Below, piece after piece: positions 16,606 through 25,610 of a stretch of 64,000 bases of DNA (position 1 is the stretch's first letter; each line of letters opens with the position of its first letter). The translations under genes were made by a program, and so were the position numbers. Below the pieces are notes generated by a model. That model was given only the letters and a program-made list of their open reading frames with translations, ran no database searches and had not been told where the DNA came from. The stretch is from an uncultured bacterium (lineage in GTDB: Bacteria; Bacillota; Clostridia; Lachnospirales; Lachnospiraceae). The DNA lies in the NCBI GenBank assembly GCA_948467735.1, contig CAOKFN010000022.1, positions 12,603 to 76,602 of the forward strand. The letters are read 5' to 3'.

Positions 16606-17613
16606 ATGGGAATCACTGCAAGGGCATTAGCGGCGAAGCTTGGACTTTCCGCCACCGCCGTTTCTATGGCATTAAATAATAAACCCGGCGTCAGCGCCGA
16701 AACACGGGCATATGTCTTAAGAGAAGCCGAAAAAGCCGGATATGACTTTTCAAAACTTGCACTAAAGAAAAATCATTCCGGCAGCATTTATTGTATTATT
16801 TATCGGGCGCATAACGCTATCTTAAATTATACGCCCATCTTTTCCGAGCTGATTGACGGAATGGAACAGGAATGCCGCGAAAACGGCTATCATTTAAAGA
16901 CTCTGCAGATTTACGAAAAAATTGATGACTTTCATAAATATATGGAAGCCCTGCGCATATCTGATTGTGCTGGAATCATCCTTCTGGGCACCGAATCCAC
17001 TGCGGAAGTATGTCAAAACTTTCTAAGTCTTTCCACTCCGGTAGTGCTGGTTGATTCTTACTTTCCCACAGCGGCCTGCAGCAGTATCCTAATGAATAAC
17101 GTTCAGGGCGCATATCTCGCCACAAGCTTTCTGATCAACAGCTTCCAGAAACAGCCCGGACATTTATGCTCCTCCTACAAAATCGAAAACTTTTCCCAGC
17201 GATCCGCCGGGTATGCAAAAGCGATCCGCGAACATGGAATGTCCATTGGAACATCCATTGCTCATGAACTCTCTCCCTCCATAGAGGGCGCTTTTGCGGA
17301 TATGCTTGAAATCATCGACCGAAAGGACAATCTGGCGAAATGTTATTTTGCCGATAATGATCTGATTGCCATTGGGGCGATCAAGGCCTTCAAGCTTCGC
17401 GGCTATAAGATTCCGGAAGACATTGCCCTGATAGGATTTGACAATATTTCGGAAGGCCAAGTCATAGATCCGCCTTTGACAACAATAGATATTCCCAGAA
17501 AATTTATGGGACAGACCGCGGCATGCCAGCTGATAAAACAGATAAAGCATCCTACCATGCATACTGTTAAGATTGAAGTTTCCACCACACTGATAAAACG
17601 ATTTTCTGCCTGA
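16606..17613 (+). CDS. LacI-family transcriptional regulator
   Basis: A 335-aa regulator. The N-terminal helix-turn-helix spans about residues 2-50 (ARALAAKLGLSATAVSMALN). The remainder is the periplasmic-binding-protein-like effector domain, with the family's IALIGFDNISEGQ and LTTIDIP motifs near the C-terminus. GGAGG lies 6 bases before the ATG. It is divergent from the DUF4038-type hydrolase and six-hairpin glycosidase, which makes it the likely repressor of both, responding to a sugar released from their substrate. The start agrees with the usual LacI length. The effector cannot be deduced. Confidence 0.9.
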   Translation: MGITARALAAKLGLSATAVSMALNNKPGVSAETRAYVLREAEKAGYDFSKLALKKNHSGSIYCIIYRAHNAILNYTPIFSELIDGMEQECRENGYHLKTLQIYEKIDDFHKYMEALRISDCAGIILLGTESTAEVCQNFLSLSTPVVLVDSYFPTAACSSILMNNVQGAYLATSFLINSFQKQPGHLCSSYKIENFSQRSAGYAKAIREHGMSIGTSIAHELSPSIEGAFADMLEIIDRKDNLAKCYFADNDLIAIGAIKAFKLRGYKIPEDIALIGFDNISEGQVIDPPLTTIDIPRKFMGQTAACQLIKQIKHPTMHTVKIEVSTTLIKRFSA

Positions 17614-17639
17614 GAATTATGCCATATTCTACGACAGCG

Positions 17640-18590
17640 TCATCCGCCGCCCTGCTCCCAAAAACTCATCTGACCGTCCTTCAAGGATTTCATCTTCCGC
17701 TCCGAAATCCTGTCATCCGGCCCGACGCGTCCGCACAGCAGAGGGGATTCTGCATCATATGCCGCCACCCTCTCTTTCACCGCTGCGTCATTACAGTTTG
17801 CATAACAATATCTGCAGCCGTTCCTGCAGGTATGATACGTTCCCACCTCCACACTTTCATAGCAGCCGCAGTCCGTCCTTTGGTTCCTGTCCTTATTGAC
17901 CATAAGTTTACATCCTATGATTTCTTCTATCAAATTTTTATCCACGCAGCTCCCGTGCCTTACCCCAGCGCTTTGAAGGTCAATCCGCTCCGCGCAGGAT
18001 TCCGTCTCCATGCCGTACCTTCCTGCAATTTCGGCCAGCCGCCCCGCCAGCTCTAACATGCCCTGCTGGAAAAAGCTTTCCATCCGCAATTCCTCCATGC
18101 CGCGCCGAATCTTGGCATACATATCCACGAAGCTGATGACAACCTTCCGCGTACAGCCGGCAAGACTGCCCGCAATCTCCTCAAAAGCTCTCAAATGATA
18201 ATCCGGTGTGTAATGCGGGCTTACAAAGATAGGGTCATACCGCCATATCACTTTCTGCGCTCCTATTTTTCCAGCCAGCTTCCGAAATACAGGAATAAGA
18301 ACACCCCGCTTATCCGGAAGTCCGGGTTCCACATCCCGGCCATACCCCGTAAGCGTAAACTGAAAATAATACGGATATTCTTTTAGCTCATCCAGACGCG
18401 CCAGCATATTCTCAGGATTCTTCGTCCAAAACACCATGCAGTCCACCACCTCCGGCAACAGGTTAATCCTGCTGATTTGATGGGCGTTCATGGGATTTCT
18501 CACATATAAAAATCCTTCTTTTATCCTGTTGTAAAACCACTCCGAATAGTAATTCGGCACATCGGTTCTCCTGCTGACGCTCAATATCAT
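17640..18590 (-). CDS. DUF1848 protein with C-terminal cysteine cluster
   Basis: A 316-aa protein of the DUF1848 family. The N-terminus MILSVSRRTDVPNYYSEWF, the NPMNAHQISRI stretch and VVDCMVFWTKNP are characteristic. Near the C-terminus a cysteine cluster (CGCYESVEVG...CRNGCRYCYANC) resembles an iron-sulphur or zinc site. The family is distantly related in fold to radical SAM/TIM-barrel proteins, but its reaction is unknown. The start is placed at the ATG about 9 bases after AAGGGG. It converges on the lacI gene with 26 bases between stops, and lies upstream of no obvious partner. Confidence 0.8.
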   Translation of the reverse strand: MILSVSRRTDVPNYYSEWFYNRIKEGFLYVRNPMNAHQISRINLLPEVVDCMVFWTKNPENMLARLDELKEYPYYFQFTLTGYGRDVEPGLPDKRGVLIPVFRKLAGKIGAQKVIWRYDPIFVSPHYTPDYHLRAFEEIAGSLAGCTRKVVISFVDMYAKIRRGMEELRMESFFQQGMLELAGRLAEIAGRYGMETESCAERIDLQSAGVRHGSCVDKNLIEEIIGCKLMVNKDRNQRTDCGCYESVEVGTYHTCRNGCRYCYANCNDAAVKERVAAYDAESPLLCGRVGPDDRISERKMKSLKDGQMSFWEQGGG

Positions 18591-18713
18591 CTCACTTTTG
18601 TCCCCTTCATCCGCATCTCTATCCAAATTGCCGCCCATCCGGTCCGTCCTGCTTCCTGCGCATTCCACAGCATTGGACCTGCCTGCCGCCGTTCAGTGTG
18701 AAACCTATTGCGG

Positions 18714-18766
18714 TGAATAAAAAAAGAACGCACATCCGCCCTCCAATCGGCAGATATGCGTTCTTT
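18714..18766 (-). terminator. Rho-independent terminator of the DUF4352 lipoprotein gene
   Basis: An 18-bp stem (18723-18740 with 18749-18766) has two G-U-type mismatches. On the minus strand it is followed by a run of seven T. It lies 34 bases past the lipoprotein stop codon. Confidence 0.85.
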
Positions 18767-18799
18767 CAGTCATAGACCCCGCCGCCATCTCCTGCCGGA

Positions 18800-19906
18800 T
18801 TATTGAACTCCGTCAAGATCATATGAACCGGAATCATCTGAGTCATTCCCCTCAAGCCACTCGCTAAGGTCAAGGTCGAGAAGACCATACCTATTGGGAG
18901 CCTGGGTATCCTGACCGTCATCCTCACTTATGTCGTGAAAATACACCACTTCTTCATTGGCAATCGAATTGGCATATTCGGGCGAAGCCCAATACTGTCC
19001 ATTATAACATATCACATTCCCATTTTGAATGTTGGTGACTATCAATCCCCAATCGGAAGTATTATATGGCACCCATTCCGAGAAATTGGCCGGCAGCTCT
19101 TCCCCATTCTGCGCCTCCGGTGCAGGTGTCACTTCAGGCTCGGGCGTCACCTCCGGCATAGGCGTAACTTCGGGCTCGGGCGTCACTTCCGGCATAGGCG
19201 TAACTTCTGGCTCGGGTGTTACTTCCGGCTCGGGCGCAGCTTCAGGATCCTGCACAGATGCGGCCCCCGAAACAGCGGCCAGTTCAAGCCCGCCTTCCGC
19301 ACCGGTCGCAGAGGCAGAGGCATCCCCGCCCAAATCAAACTTCACGATATCCGAACCCATGGACAATGTCAGTACCAGTTCATCCGCAGCAGCCGCATCT
19401 TCGGCAATTTGAAATGCAATCAATCCGTTTGTGGAGCTTAGCGGGTTTAATCTTTTATCATGAAGCTCGTCCGAATGTCCCAGCAGGTTCGTAGCCGAAA
19501 ATTCATACTCACCCTGATACAGCAGCTTAGCGCGCACGTCGTCCCCCATGGAAAAAGACGGCAGAAAACTGGCGGCCTTCGTGCCGGTATTCTTTACCGT
19601 CAGCGTGACAACCACATACCGATTGCCCTCATCCGCCTTAAAGACAGTATATGTTCCGTTTTGAACCCCGTCCGTGATTTCACATCCCACCAGAGTAACC
19701 TCCCAGTCTCCCAGCGTTACGGTATCGCCTGCTTTATAATTCGGCACCGGCGTAGGTTCGGGCGTGGGCTCCGCTGTCGGTTCGGGCGTGGGCTTTTCCG
19801 TCGGCGCCGGAGTGGAGCCGGGCGACGAAGCATTTCCCCCATCCGATGAAGCGCAGGATGTCAAAAACATCATAGCCGCCAACATCATCGCAATCATTTT
19901 TTTCAT
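18800..19906 (-). CDS. DUF4352-type lipoprotein with Pro/Thr-rich linkers
   Basis: A 368-aa surface lipoprotein. The signal peptide MKKMIAMMLAAMMFL ends in the lipobox LTSC. A first Pro/Thr/Glu linker follows (about residues 28-53). A DUF4352 immunoglobulin-like domain spans about residues 57-195 (YVVVTLTVKNTGTKAASFLP). A second linker of repeated EVTPEPEVTPMP units covers about 222-265. The C-terminal 100 residues include an YNGQYWASPEYAN module and an acidic tail. GGAGGG stands 8 bases before the ATG. The gene has a near-consensus promoter and its own terminator. A divergent gene encodes a transglutaminase-like lipoprotein, so the two may be co-regulated envelope proteins. Confidence 0.85.
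   Translation of the reverse strand: MKKMIAMMLAAMMFLTSCASSDGGNASSPGSTPAPTEKPTPEPTAEPTPEPTPVPNYKAGDTVTLGDWEVTLVGCEITDGVQNGTYTVFKADEGNRYVVVTLTVKNTGTKAASFLPSFSMGDDVRAKLLYQGEYEFSATNLLGHSDELHDKRLNPLSSTNGLIAFQIAEDAAAADELVLTLSMGSDIVKFDLGGDASASATGAEGGLELAAVSGAASVQDPEAAPEPEVTPEPEVTPMPEVTPEPEVTPMPEVTPEPEVTPAPEAQNGEELPANFSEWVPYNTSDWGLIVTNIQNGNVICYNGQYWASPEYANSIANEEVVYFHDISEDDGQDTQAPNRYGLLDLDLSEWLEGNDSDDSGSYDLDGVQ
19130..19240. repeat. 36-bp tandem repeat encoding a Pro/Glu/Val/Thr linker
   Basis: Three or so units encode EVTPEPEVTPMP in the lipoprotein. The repeat keeps the reading frame and presumably sets the reach of the C-terminal domain from the membrane. Confidence 0.85.
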
Positions 19907-19948
19907 TATCTTATCCCTCCTGTAAAAAAGAAACTATATTTTATTCTA

Positions 19949-19976
19949 ATTATACCCCCGCAAATTTATATGTCAA
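19949..19976 (-). promoter_or_regulatory. Consensus sigma-A promoter of the DUF4352 lipoprotein
   Basis: On the minus strand a perfect TTGACA (19971-19976) and perfect TATAAT (19949-19954) are 16 bases apart, with a short leader to the start at 19906. Confidence 0.8.
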
Positions 19977-20085
19977 GCCAATTCGATAAGCCGTTTCACA
20001 TTGACAGATGCAGCGCTCCTCCTCCGGATTTGAATCGCGGCAGCGCCGCGACATGACGGTTAGCGCGCAAAATCTAAAAGCCCAC

Positions 20086-20114
20086 TTGAAAACAAGCACA
20101 TAAAATAGTATAAT
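20086..20114 (+). promoter_or_regulatory. Sigma-A promoter of the transglutaminase-like lipoprotein
   Basis: TTGAAA (20086-20091), 17 bases, perfect TATAAT (20109-20114), about 50 bases before the start codon. Confidence 0.75.
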
Positions 20115-20168
20115 ATCAACAGCTTATATAGTAACAATTTATAGTCATGGTGCAGAAGAAAGGACAAG

Positions 20169-21305
20169 ATGGATTCCCCTCCCATCGGTAACATAGCAAT
20201 GAAGCACGACAGATTCAAAATCTATACGGCAGTTATAGCCCTGACAGGATTGACCCTGTTGGGTTTCAGCGGATGCGGCCGTTTCATTTCCATCATCGGA
20301 AACGCCGCAAACGATTCGGCGGATTTTCCGATGCCCGATGCCCCATCCGAAGGAGCAAGTCCCGCCCCATTGGACATGTTGACCCACATACAAATCGAAG
20401 CCGGAAGCAGAAAACATTTGACGGCCGCCGATTTATTTAAAACATATGAACGGCAGGAGGCAGTATTTCAAACAAATCTGTCACCAGAGGAGCTTGCCAA
20501 AGCAGGCGCTGTTTATGAAATCAATGTGACTTATCTGGAACAGCCGGTCAAGGTTACGGTGGAAATCATAGATACCACTCCCCCTGTGATAGAGGGTGTC
20601 TCCGCCTTATCCGCTATGACGGGCGGCAGTATCTCATATAAAAAGGGGATTGTGTTATCCGACAACGCCGACGGAGACGTCGTACTCACCGTGGATAACA
20701 GCGCCGTAAACCTGAACGTACCCGGCACCTATCCGGTGTATTATACCGCGGCGGACGCATCGGGCAACAAGACTTCCGCGGAAACAACGATTACGGTAAG
20801 CGCAGACGCACCGCCCACCGAGGAGGATGCTGTCGTTCTTGCGGACGCCCTGATTGACCGGATTATCACTCCGGATATGAGCAAATACGACGCCGCATAT
20901 ACCCTTTGGAACTGGTGCCGCACCAACATACGCTATAGTGCGGTTGAAGCGGTATATGACTCCATATGGGCCGGCGCTTACGACGGACTGAACGCGAAGG
21001 CCGGGGACTGTTATACATACTGTGCCACTTACGCCTTTCTCCTTACCCGATGCAATATCGAGAACCAATGCGTGGCAAGGGTGGGCGGCACTTCCGATCA
21101 CTGGTGGAATCTGGTCAATACGGGCAGCGGCTGGTATCACTGCGACGCCAGCCCCCGAAGAACAGGAGATTCCTACCTGTGCTTTATGCAGACGGACGCG
21201 CAGGTTCAGGCATATACGGAATCCTATCCGGAGCGGCCCAATTATTATGTATTTGACGAAAGCCTGTATCCCGAACGGGCAGCAGACATTATTTTTGGAG
21301 AATAA
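20169..21305 (+). CDS. Transglutaminase-like lipoprotein with Ig-like domain
   Basis: A 378-aa exported protein. A cytoplasmic N-terminus is followed by a hydrophobic segment and the lipobox GFSGC (Cys36). Residues about 75-215 contain a bacterial Ig-like repeat (DTTPPVIEGVSA ... VPGTYPVYYTAADASGN). Residues 235-350 form a transglutaminase-like domain with the triad Cys281 (AGDCYTY), His311 (SDHWWNL) and Asp326 (HCDASPR). Such proteins may act as surface proteases or cross-linkers. The first ATG has AAAGGA upstream; a later ATG has none. The stop codon directly abuts the rarA start, so the two are probably one transcript, although a functional link is not obvious. Confidence 0.85.
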   Translation: MDSPPIGNIAMKHDRFKIYTAVIALTGLTLLGFSGCGRFISIIGNAANDSADFPMPDAPSEGASPAPLDMLTHIQIEAGSRKHLTAADLFKTYERQEAVFQTNLSPEELAKAGAVYEINVTYLEQPVKVTVEIIDTTPPVIEGVSALSAMTGGSISYKKGIVLSDNADGDVVLTVDNSAVNLNVPGTYPVYYTAADASGNKTSAETTITVSADAPPTEEDAVVLADALIDRIITPDMSKYDAAYTLWNWCRTNIRYSAVEAVYDSIWAGAYDGLNAKAGDCYTYCATYAFLLTRCNIENQCVARVGGTSDHWWNLVNTGSGWYHCDASPRRTGDSYLCFMQTDAQVQAYTESYPERPNYYVFDESLYPERAADIIFGE

Positions 21306-22652
21306 ATGAACCAATTATCTTTTTTTGACACATTAAATGAAGATTCCTCTTCTCATTCCATGGCGCCTCTGGCGGACAGGATGCGTCCCGAGAAGCTGGA
21401 GGACTATATGGGCCAGAGCCATCTGCTGGGAAATGGCATGATACTGCGGCGGATGCTGGAAAAAGACGCCATTCCCTCCATGATTTTCTGGGGTCCCCCC
21501 GGCGTGGGCAAGACTACCTTGGCCAGAATTATCGCCAGCCGCACCAAATCAAACTTTATTAATTTCAGCGCCGTCACCAGCGGCATCAAGGAAATCAAAG
21601 ATATCATGAAGCAGGCGGAGGAAAACCGCGCCTTCGGCATCCGCACTCTATGCTTTGTGGACGAAATCCACAGGTTTAACAAAGCACAGCAGGACGCTTT
21701 TCTTCCCTATGTGGAAAAGGGAAGCATCACCCTCGTGGGCGCCACCACCGAGAACCCTTCCTTTGAAATCAACGCCGCCCTGCTGTCGAGATGCAAAGTG
21801 TTTGTCTTAAAAGAATTGACTTTGGAAGACCTGACAGCCATGCTCTTCCGGGCGCTCACGGACAATCGGGGCTTCGGCACAAGCACCGTCCATATGGCCG
21901 ACGAACTTATCGAGACCATTGCGGCTTTTTCTAACGGGGACGCCCGGACCGCGTTAAACACGCTGGAAATGGCCGTATTAAACGGCAGGATTTCTCCCGA
22001 CGGCTCCATCACCGTCACCAAGGACACTCTGGAACAGTGCCTTGGAAAGAAAACCCTTTTATACGACAAAAAAGGGGAGGAGCATTACAATCTCATCTCC
22101 GCCCTCCACAAATCCATGCGCAATTCGGATCCGGACGCCGCCGTCTACTGGCTGGCAAGGATGCTGGAAGCGGGGGAAGACCCCCTTTTTATCGCGCGAA
22201 GGCTGATTCGCTTTGCCAGCGAGGACATTGGGCTTGCGGACAATCAGGCCCTGTCCCTTGCGGTTTCCGCCTATCAGGCCTGCCACTTCAACGGCATGCC
22301 GGAATGCAATATCAATCTGGCCCAGACCGTGATTTATCTCTCCCTTGCCCCCCGCTCCAACGCCGTGTATGCCGCCTATGAGACCGCCAAAAAAGACGCG
22401 CTGGCACAGCTGGCCGAGCCGGTGCCTTTAAACATCCGCAACGCCCCCACAAAGCTGATGGAAGAACTGCACTACGGGGAGGGCTATACCTACGCCCACG
22501 ACACGGAAGAGAAAATCGCCCCCATGAGCTGCCTGCCGGAATCTTTGAAGGACAGGCGTTATTACCTGCCCACGGAAGAGGGCGGGGAAGGGATGATGAA
22601 AGAACGGCTGGCGCGCAGCAGGGCGTTTCGGCTGGGGGAAAGGGAGCAATGA
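21306..22652 (+). CDS. rarA: Replication-associated recombination protein A (RarA/MgsA)
   Basis: A 448-aa clamp-loader-like AAA+ ATPase that acts at stalled replication forks in the cytoplasm. Walker A is GPPGVGKTT (63-71), Walker B is LCFVDEIHRF (from 115) and sensor 1 follows in VGATTENPSFEIN. The C-terminal tetramerisation part ends with the family's typical LPESLKDRRYYLPTEEG. Length is normal. The ATG begins immediately after the stop of the previous gene, whose last codons supply the GGAG ribosome site, so translation is coupled. The downstream NUDIX gene converges. Confidence 0.95.
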   Translation: MNQLSFFDTLNEDSSSHSMAPLADRMRPEKLEDYMGQSHLLGNGMILRRMLEKDAIPSMIFWGPPGVGKTTLARIIASRTKSNFINFSAVTSGIKEIKDIMKQAEENRAFGIRTLCFVDEIHRFNKAQQDAFLPYVEKGSITLVGATTENPSFEINAALLSRCKVFVLKELTLEDLTAMLFRALTDNRGFGTSTVHMADELIETIAAFSNGDARTALNTLEMAVLNGRISPDGSITVTKDTLEQCLGKKTLLYDKKGEEHYNLISALHKSMRNSDPDAAVYWLARMLEAGEDPLFIARRLIRFASEDIGLADNQALSLAVSAYQACHFNGMPECNINLAQTVIYLSLAPRSNAVYAAYETAKKDALAQLAEPVPLNIRNAPTKLMEELHYGEGYTYAHDTEEKIAPMSCLPESLKDRRYYLPTEEGGEGMMKERLARSRAFRLGEREQ

Positions 22653-22742
22653 ACAATTTCAATCGTCATTTTCTTTTTCCAACGTTTCCTGCGCCGCCTA
22701 TGGAATCGTTCTATCCTGCGCAGACAAAAATCCCACGATGCT

Positions 22743-23360
22743 TCAACCCTTCTCTTTCGCCAGCAGATACGCCATCACATGCACCGCCTGCTGGAACCCG
22801 CCGGCAGCAATCATCTCCTCGATCTCCCCGGCGGTGTGAAGCTCCACATTCAGAAACTCCGTCTCGTCCAGCTTCTGCCCGCCCACCCTGCGGCAGTTTC
22901 GGGCCATGTACACATGGACATAATTGTCGGCGATTGTGGCATGGGAGGGAATCGTGAGCAGATGCGTCCACTCCTCTGAAGCATATCCCGTCTCCTCCAA
23001 AAGCTCCCTTTTTGCCGCCTTTAACGCGTCCTCGAAGAAATCGTCCCCTCCGCCTGTGCGGTAATCAAACCGCGGCCCGGAGCCGTCCGCTCCCTTAAGC
23101 CGCTCCAGCCCGCCCGCCGGGAATTCGGTGGTAACATCCCCTATCCCATGCCGGAACTGCCTCACACAGAGATACTTTCCCTCGCAGTCCGACGCCGCAA
23201 TGACCACATAATCCCTGCGGCTGTAAGCATAAAAGGGCCCCGATACCGTCCCGTCCGGAAGCCGATACGCGCAGCGCCGGAAATCTATCCATTCATCCCG
23301 CACAATATGCTCCGTGCTGACCTCTTCCCATAAAAGTTCTCTCCTGTCATCCTCCGTCAT
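22743..23360 (-). CDS. NUDIX hydrolase, ADP-ribose pyrophosphatase-like
   Basis: A 205-aa enzyme. The complete Nudix box Gx5Ex7REUxEExG is visible at residues 104-125 (GGDDFFEDALKAAKREL-LEETG). It is preceded by the EFPAGG loop of ADP-ribose pyrophosphatases. An insertion of about 20 residues (GADGSGPRFDYRTGGG) lies between that loop and the box, and is longer than usual. The family cleaves ADP-ribose or related dinucleotide sugars. The upstream side carries a 31-32 bp tandem repeat array that begins about 20 bases before the start codon. The gene converges on rarA. Confidence 0.85.
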   Translation of the reverse strand: MTEDDRRELLWEEVSTEHIVRDEWIDFRRCAYRLPDGTVSGPFYAYSRRDYVVIAASDCEGKYLCVRQFRHGIGDVTTEFPAGGLERLKGADGSGPRFDYRTGGGDDFFEDALKAAKRELLEETGYASEEWTHLLTIPSHATIADNYVHVYMARNCRRVGGQKLDETEFLNVELHTAGEIEEMIAAGGFQQAVHVMAYLLAKEKG

Positions 23361-23379
23361 TCCTCATATCTCCTCTCTA

Positions 23380-23530
23380 TTTCCCTTTTGTGGCTTCCTC
23401 AGCCAAACCTGTTTCCCTCTGGGGCTTCCTCATGCCAAACCTGTTTCCCTCTGGGACTTCCTCAGCCAAATCTATTTCCCTTTGGGGCTTCCTCAGCCAA
23501 ATCTGTTTCCCTTTGGGGCTTCCTCAGGCA
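23380..23530. repeat. Minisatellite of five 31-32 bp units
   Basis: Units starting TTTCCCTYTGGGRCTTCCTC begin at 23380, 23412, 23444, 23475 and 23506. On the minus strand each unit contains GAGGAAG, a ribosome-site-like element, directly upstream of the NUDIX start. There are no unique spacers, so this is not CRISPR. Confidence 0.85.
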
Positions 23531-23689
23531 TGCATAATGACGCCCTCTGTCATTTTGGAATATTTTGTACCAGCTGCCCTGCAGCACCACCTTCGTCATT
23601 GGATTCTATCACGGAATCCTCTTTTCTTTTCAATTCATCCTCGGCATTTATGACCGCACAGCATTCGCTTCCCCGCGTTTTTCCACGCT

Positions 23690-25288
23690 TTACTCTTCTT
23701 TCTGCATCCTCTCGATTACGCAGGTATGCTTTTTTGTCTTTTTGTCATAGTTGATACCCACGAGCAGAAGATTCCCCCTATATTCCTTCAACGCCCCCGC
23801 ATACTGCCTCTCTTTTATCTGTTCCAACGCGCCGGATGCGCTGTGATCATACTTCAGCTCTATCATTACCGCCGGTTTATCCTGATGAAGCCTGCGGGGA
23901 ATAAAACAAATATCCGCAAACCCTTTCCCGCTTGGCAGTTCCCTGATAATCGTGTAATACTCTCTGGCGAAATAAAACGCAAGATGAATCGTGCAGCTCA
24001 AGGAATTTTCATCATTATATTGCAGCACTGAAATTTCTTTGTGCGCATCTTCAATTCCTTCTGCCACAGCCTTTTCATCCTGTTCCCAAAGAGCTTCCAG
24101 AAGTCTTTTGGAGGCCTCAACCGCACAAGTCACCTCATGCCAGTCCATTGTGCTGATTGCACTCACATATTCCTGCGAGACTTCTTTATTTGGGATCATT
24201 ACCGTCCCGGCCATATTGTCGTATGACAGATATCCGAGATGCACCAAAAGCGTCAAAATATCATCTTTTCTGGCAAACGTTGTCATATCATTGCCAAAAG
24301 TTCCTATGCTGACAGATACCTTCCCGCCTGACAGCATCCTGACAATCGCATCCTTCAATCCATCCATGTCCATCTGAATATAAATTTTAAGCGCTTCATA
24401 ATTTTCCGTCTGATTCCAATAGGTTCCGAACCTGCGGCGGCTCATGGCCTCTACCACAGATTTAGGGCTGTACATTGAGAGACGCTCCTCTCCTGCCTCC
24501 GTATACACTGTCATGCAATAGCCGTCGTACCATGCCTTTGTTTCCTCAAAACTCATCCGATGCCTGTCGCAGAGCTCCATTACCTCTCTTTCCGTAAAAC
24601 CGAAATACTCTGCCAGACTGCCGGGATCCGTCATAGAATATTCCGTGAACATATTTAACGCGGAATGGGAACCATACTTTTTGATTGGCAGAATTCCGGT
24701 CATATACGCCAGCGCCACATAGTCCTTATCCTTCAGCCATGCCCGCAGAAAATCCAGATACCTCCTCTGCGCTTCCTCGTCCTGCTGATACTCTCGGAAA
24801 AGACAGTCCCATTCATCAATCAAAATGACAAAAGGATTCCTCGTCTTGGCAAAAATATCCTTCATAACCTGAATCAGATTCTTCTCATCCAGAAAACGCA
24901 CTCCGCCAAAATGTTCCCTTAAATCAAAAATAATATACCTTCCAAGCGCCGACAGCATTTCATCAATACCATGAGTTACACTCAAAAATTCCTGCATGTT
25001 AATTTTAATCACATCATATTGATTCAAATGTTTTTTATATGATCCAATGCGGCTGACCGCCTGCCCATGGAACAGCTCTGACGAATCCTCGTCCCTGCCA
25101 TAATACGCTGCCAGCATATCGACGGCCATGGACTTTCCAAACCGCCTTGGCCGGCTGACACATATAAACTTCTGCCTTGTATTTAAAACGGCATTTGTCT
25201 TTTCAATCAGCATGGTTTTATCTACATATATTGCGGAATTCAGACTTTCGCAAAACCCCTTATTGCCCGGATTCAGATAACTTCCCAT
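23690..25288 (-). CDS. AAA-ATPase-like protein with PD-(D/E)XK domain (DUF1703 family)
   Basis: A 532-aa protein of the large family found in multiple copies in gut anaerobes. Residues 1-30 hold the N-terminal signature NPGNKGFCESLN and YVDKT. A Walker-A-like motif is SRPRRFGKSM (45-54). Walker-B-like is VILIDEWD (near 145). The C-terminal nuclease-like domain shows FADICFIPRR and AVMIELKY. The biochemical role is not established. The start follows the stop of a possible longer form of the upstream gene by a few bases, with GAAGAGG as ribosome site. Between the two genes the sequence has expanded into a tandem array. Confidence 0.85.
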   Translation of the reverse strand: MGSYLNPGNKGFCESLNSAIYVDKTMLIEKTNAVLNTRQKFICVSRPRRFGKSMAVDMLAAYYGRDEDSSELFHGQAVSRIGSYKKHLNQYDVIKINMQEFLSVTHGIDEMLSALGRYIIFDLREHFGGVRFLDEKNLIQVMKDIFAKTRNPFVILIDEWDCLFREYQQDEEAQRRYLDFLRAWLKDKDYVALAYMTGILPIKKYGSHSALNMFTEYSMTDPGSLAEYFGFTEREVMELCDRHRMSFEETKAWYDGYCMTVYTEAGEERLSMYSPKSVVEAMSRRRFGTYWNQTENYEALKIYIQMDMDGLKDAIVRMLSGGKVSVSIGTFGNDMTTFARKDDILTLLVHLGYLSYDNMAGTVMIPNKEVSQEYVSAISTMDWHEVTCAVEASKRLLEALWEQDEKAVAEGIEDAHKEISVLQYNDENSLSCTIHLAFYFAREYYTIIRELPSGKGFADICFIPRRLHQDKPAVMIELKYDHSASGALEQIKERQYAGALKEYRGNLLLVGINYDKKTKKHTCVIERMQKEE

Positions 25289-25317
25289 ATTGTCACCTCT
25301 TCATCATATCAATAAAC

Positions 25318-25610
25318 CATCTCCCTGCTTCCGTCCGTGTCAAAAAGCCTTTTTCATCCACGCTCCCACCCGCTTCCATGCGCCTTTTTTTCCTAGCTTC
25401 CATCTGCGTCAAAGTGCTTTTTTATCCTAGCCCTCATCTGCGTCAATGCATCTTTTTCATCCCAGTTCCCGCCTGCGTCAATACATCTTTTTCATCCCAG
25501 CTCCCGCCTGCGTCAATGCATCTTTTTTATCCTAGCTCTCATCTGCGTCAATACTCCTTTTTCATCCCAGCTTCCACCCGCGTCAATATGCCCTTTTCAT
25601 CCAAAAAGCA
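25318..25610. repeat. Minisatellite of about eight 35-37 bp units at a gene 3' end
   Basis: Units contain TTGACGCRGRYGGRAGCTGGGATGAAAA-like sequence on the minus strand. The first unit is the last coding segment of the upstream gene. The last unit restores the same reading, DEKGFLTRTEAG, just before the ATPase start. There are no unique spacers. Confidence 0.85.

Noticed and set aside
25318..25610. CRISPR-like array
   Set aside because: The repeated units follow each other without unique spacers, vary among themselves and derive from coding sequence. No cas gene is near. The same holds for the arrays at 23.4 and 36.1 kb.
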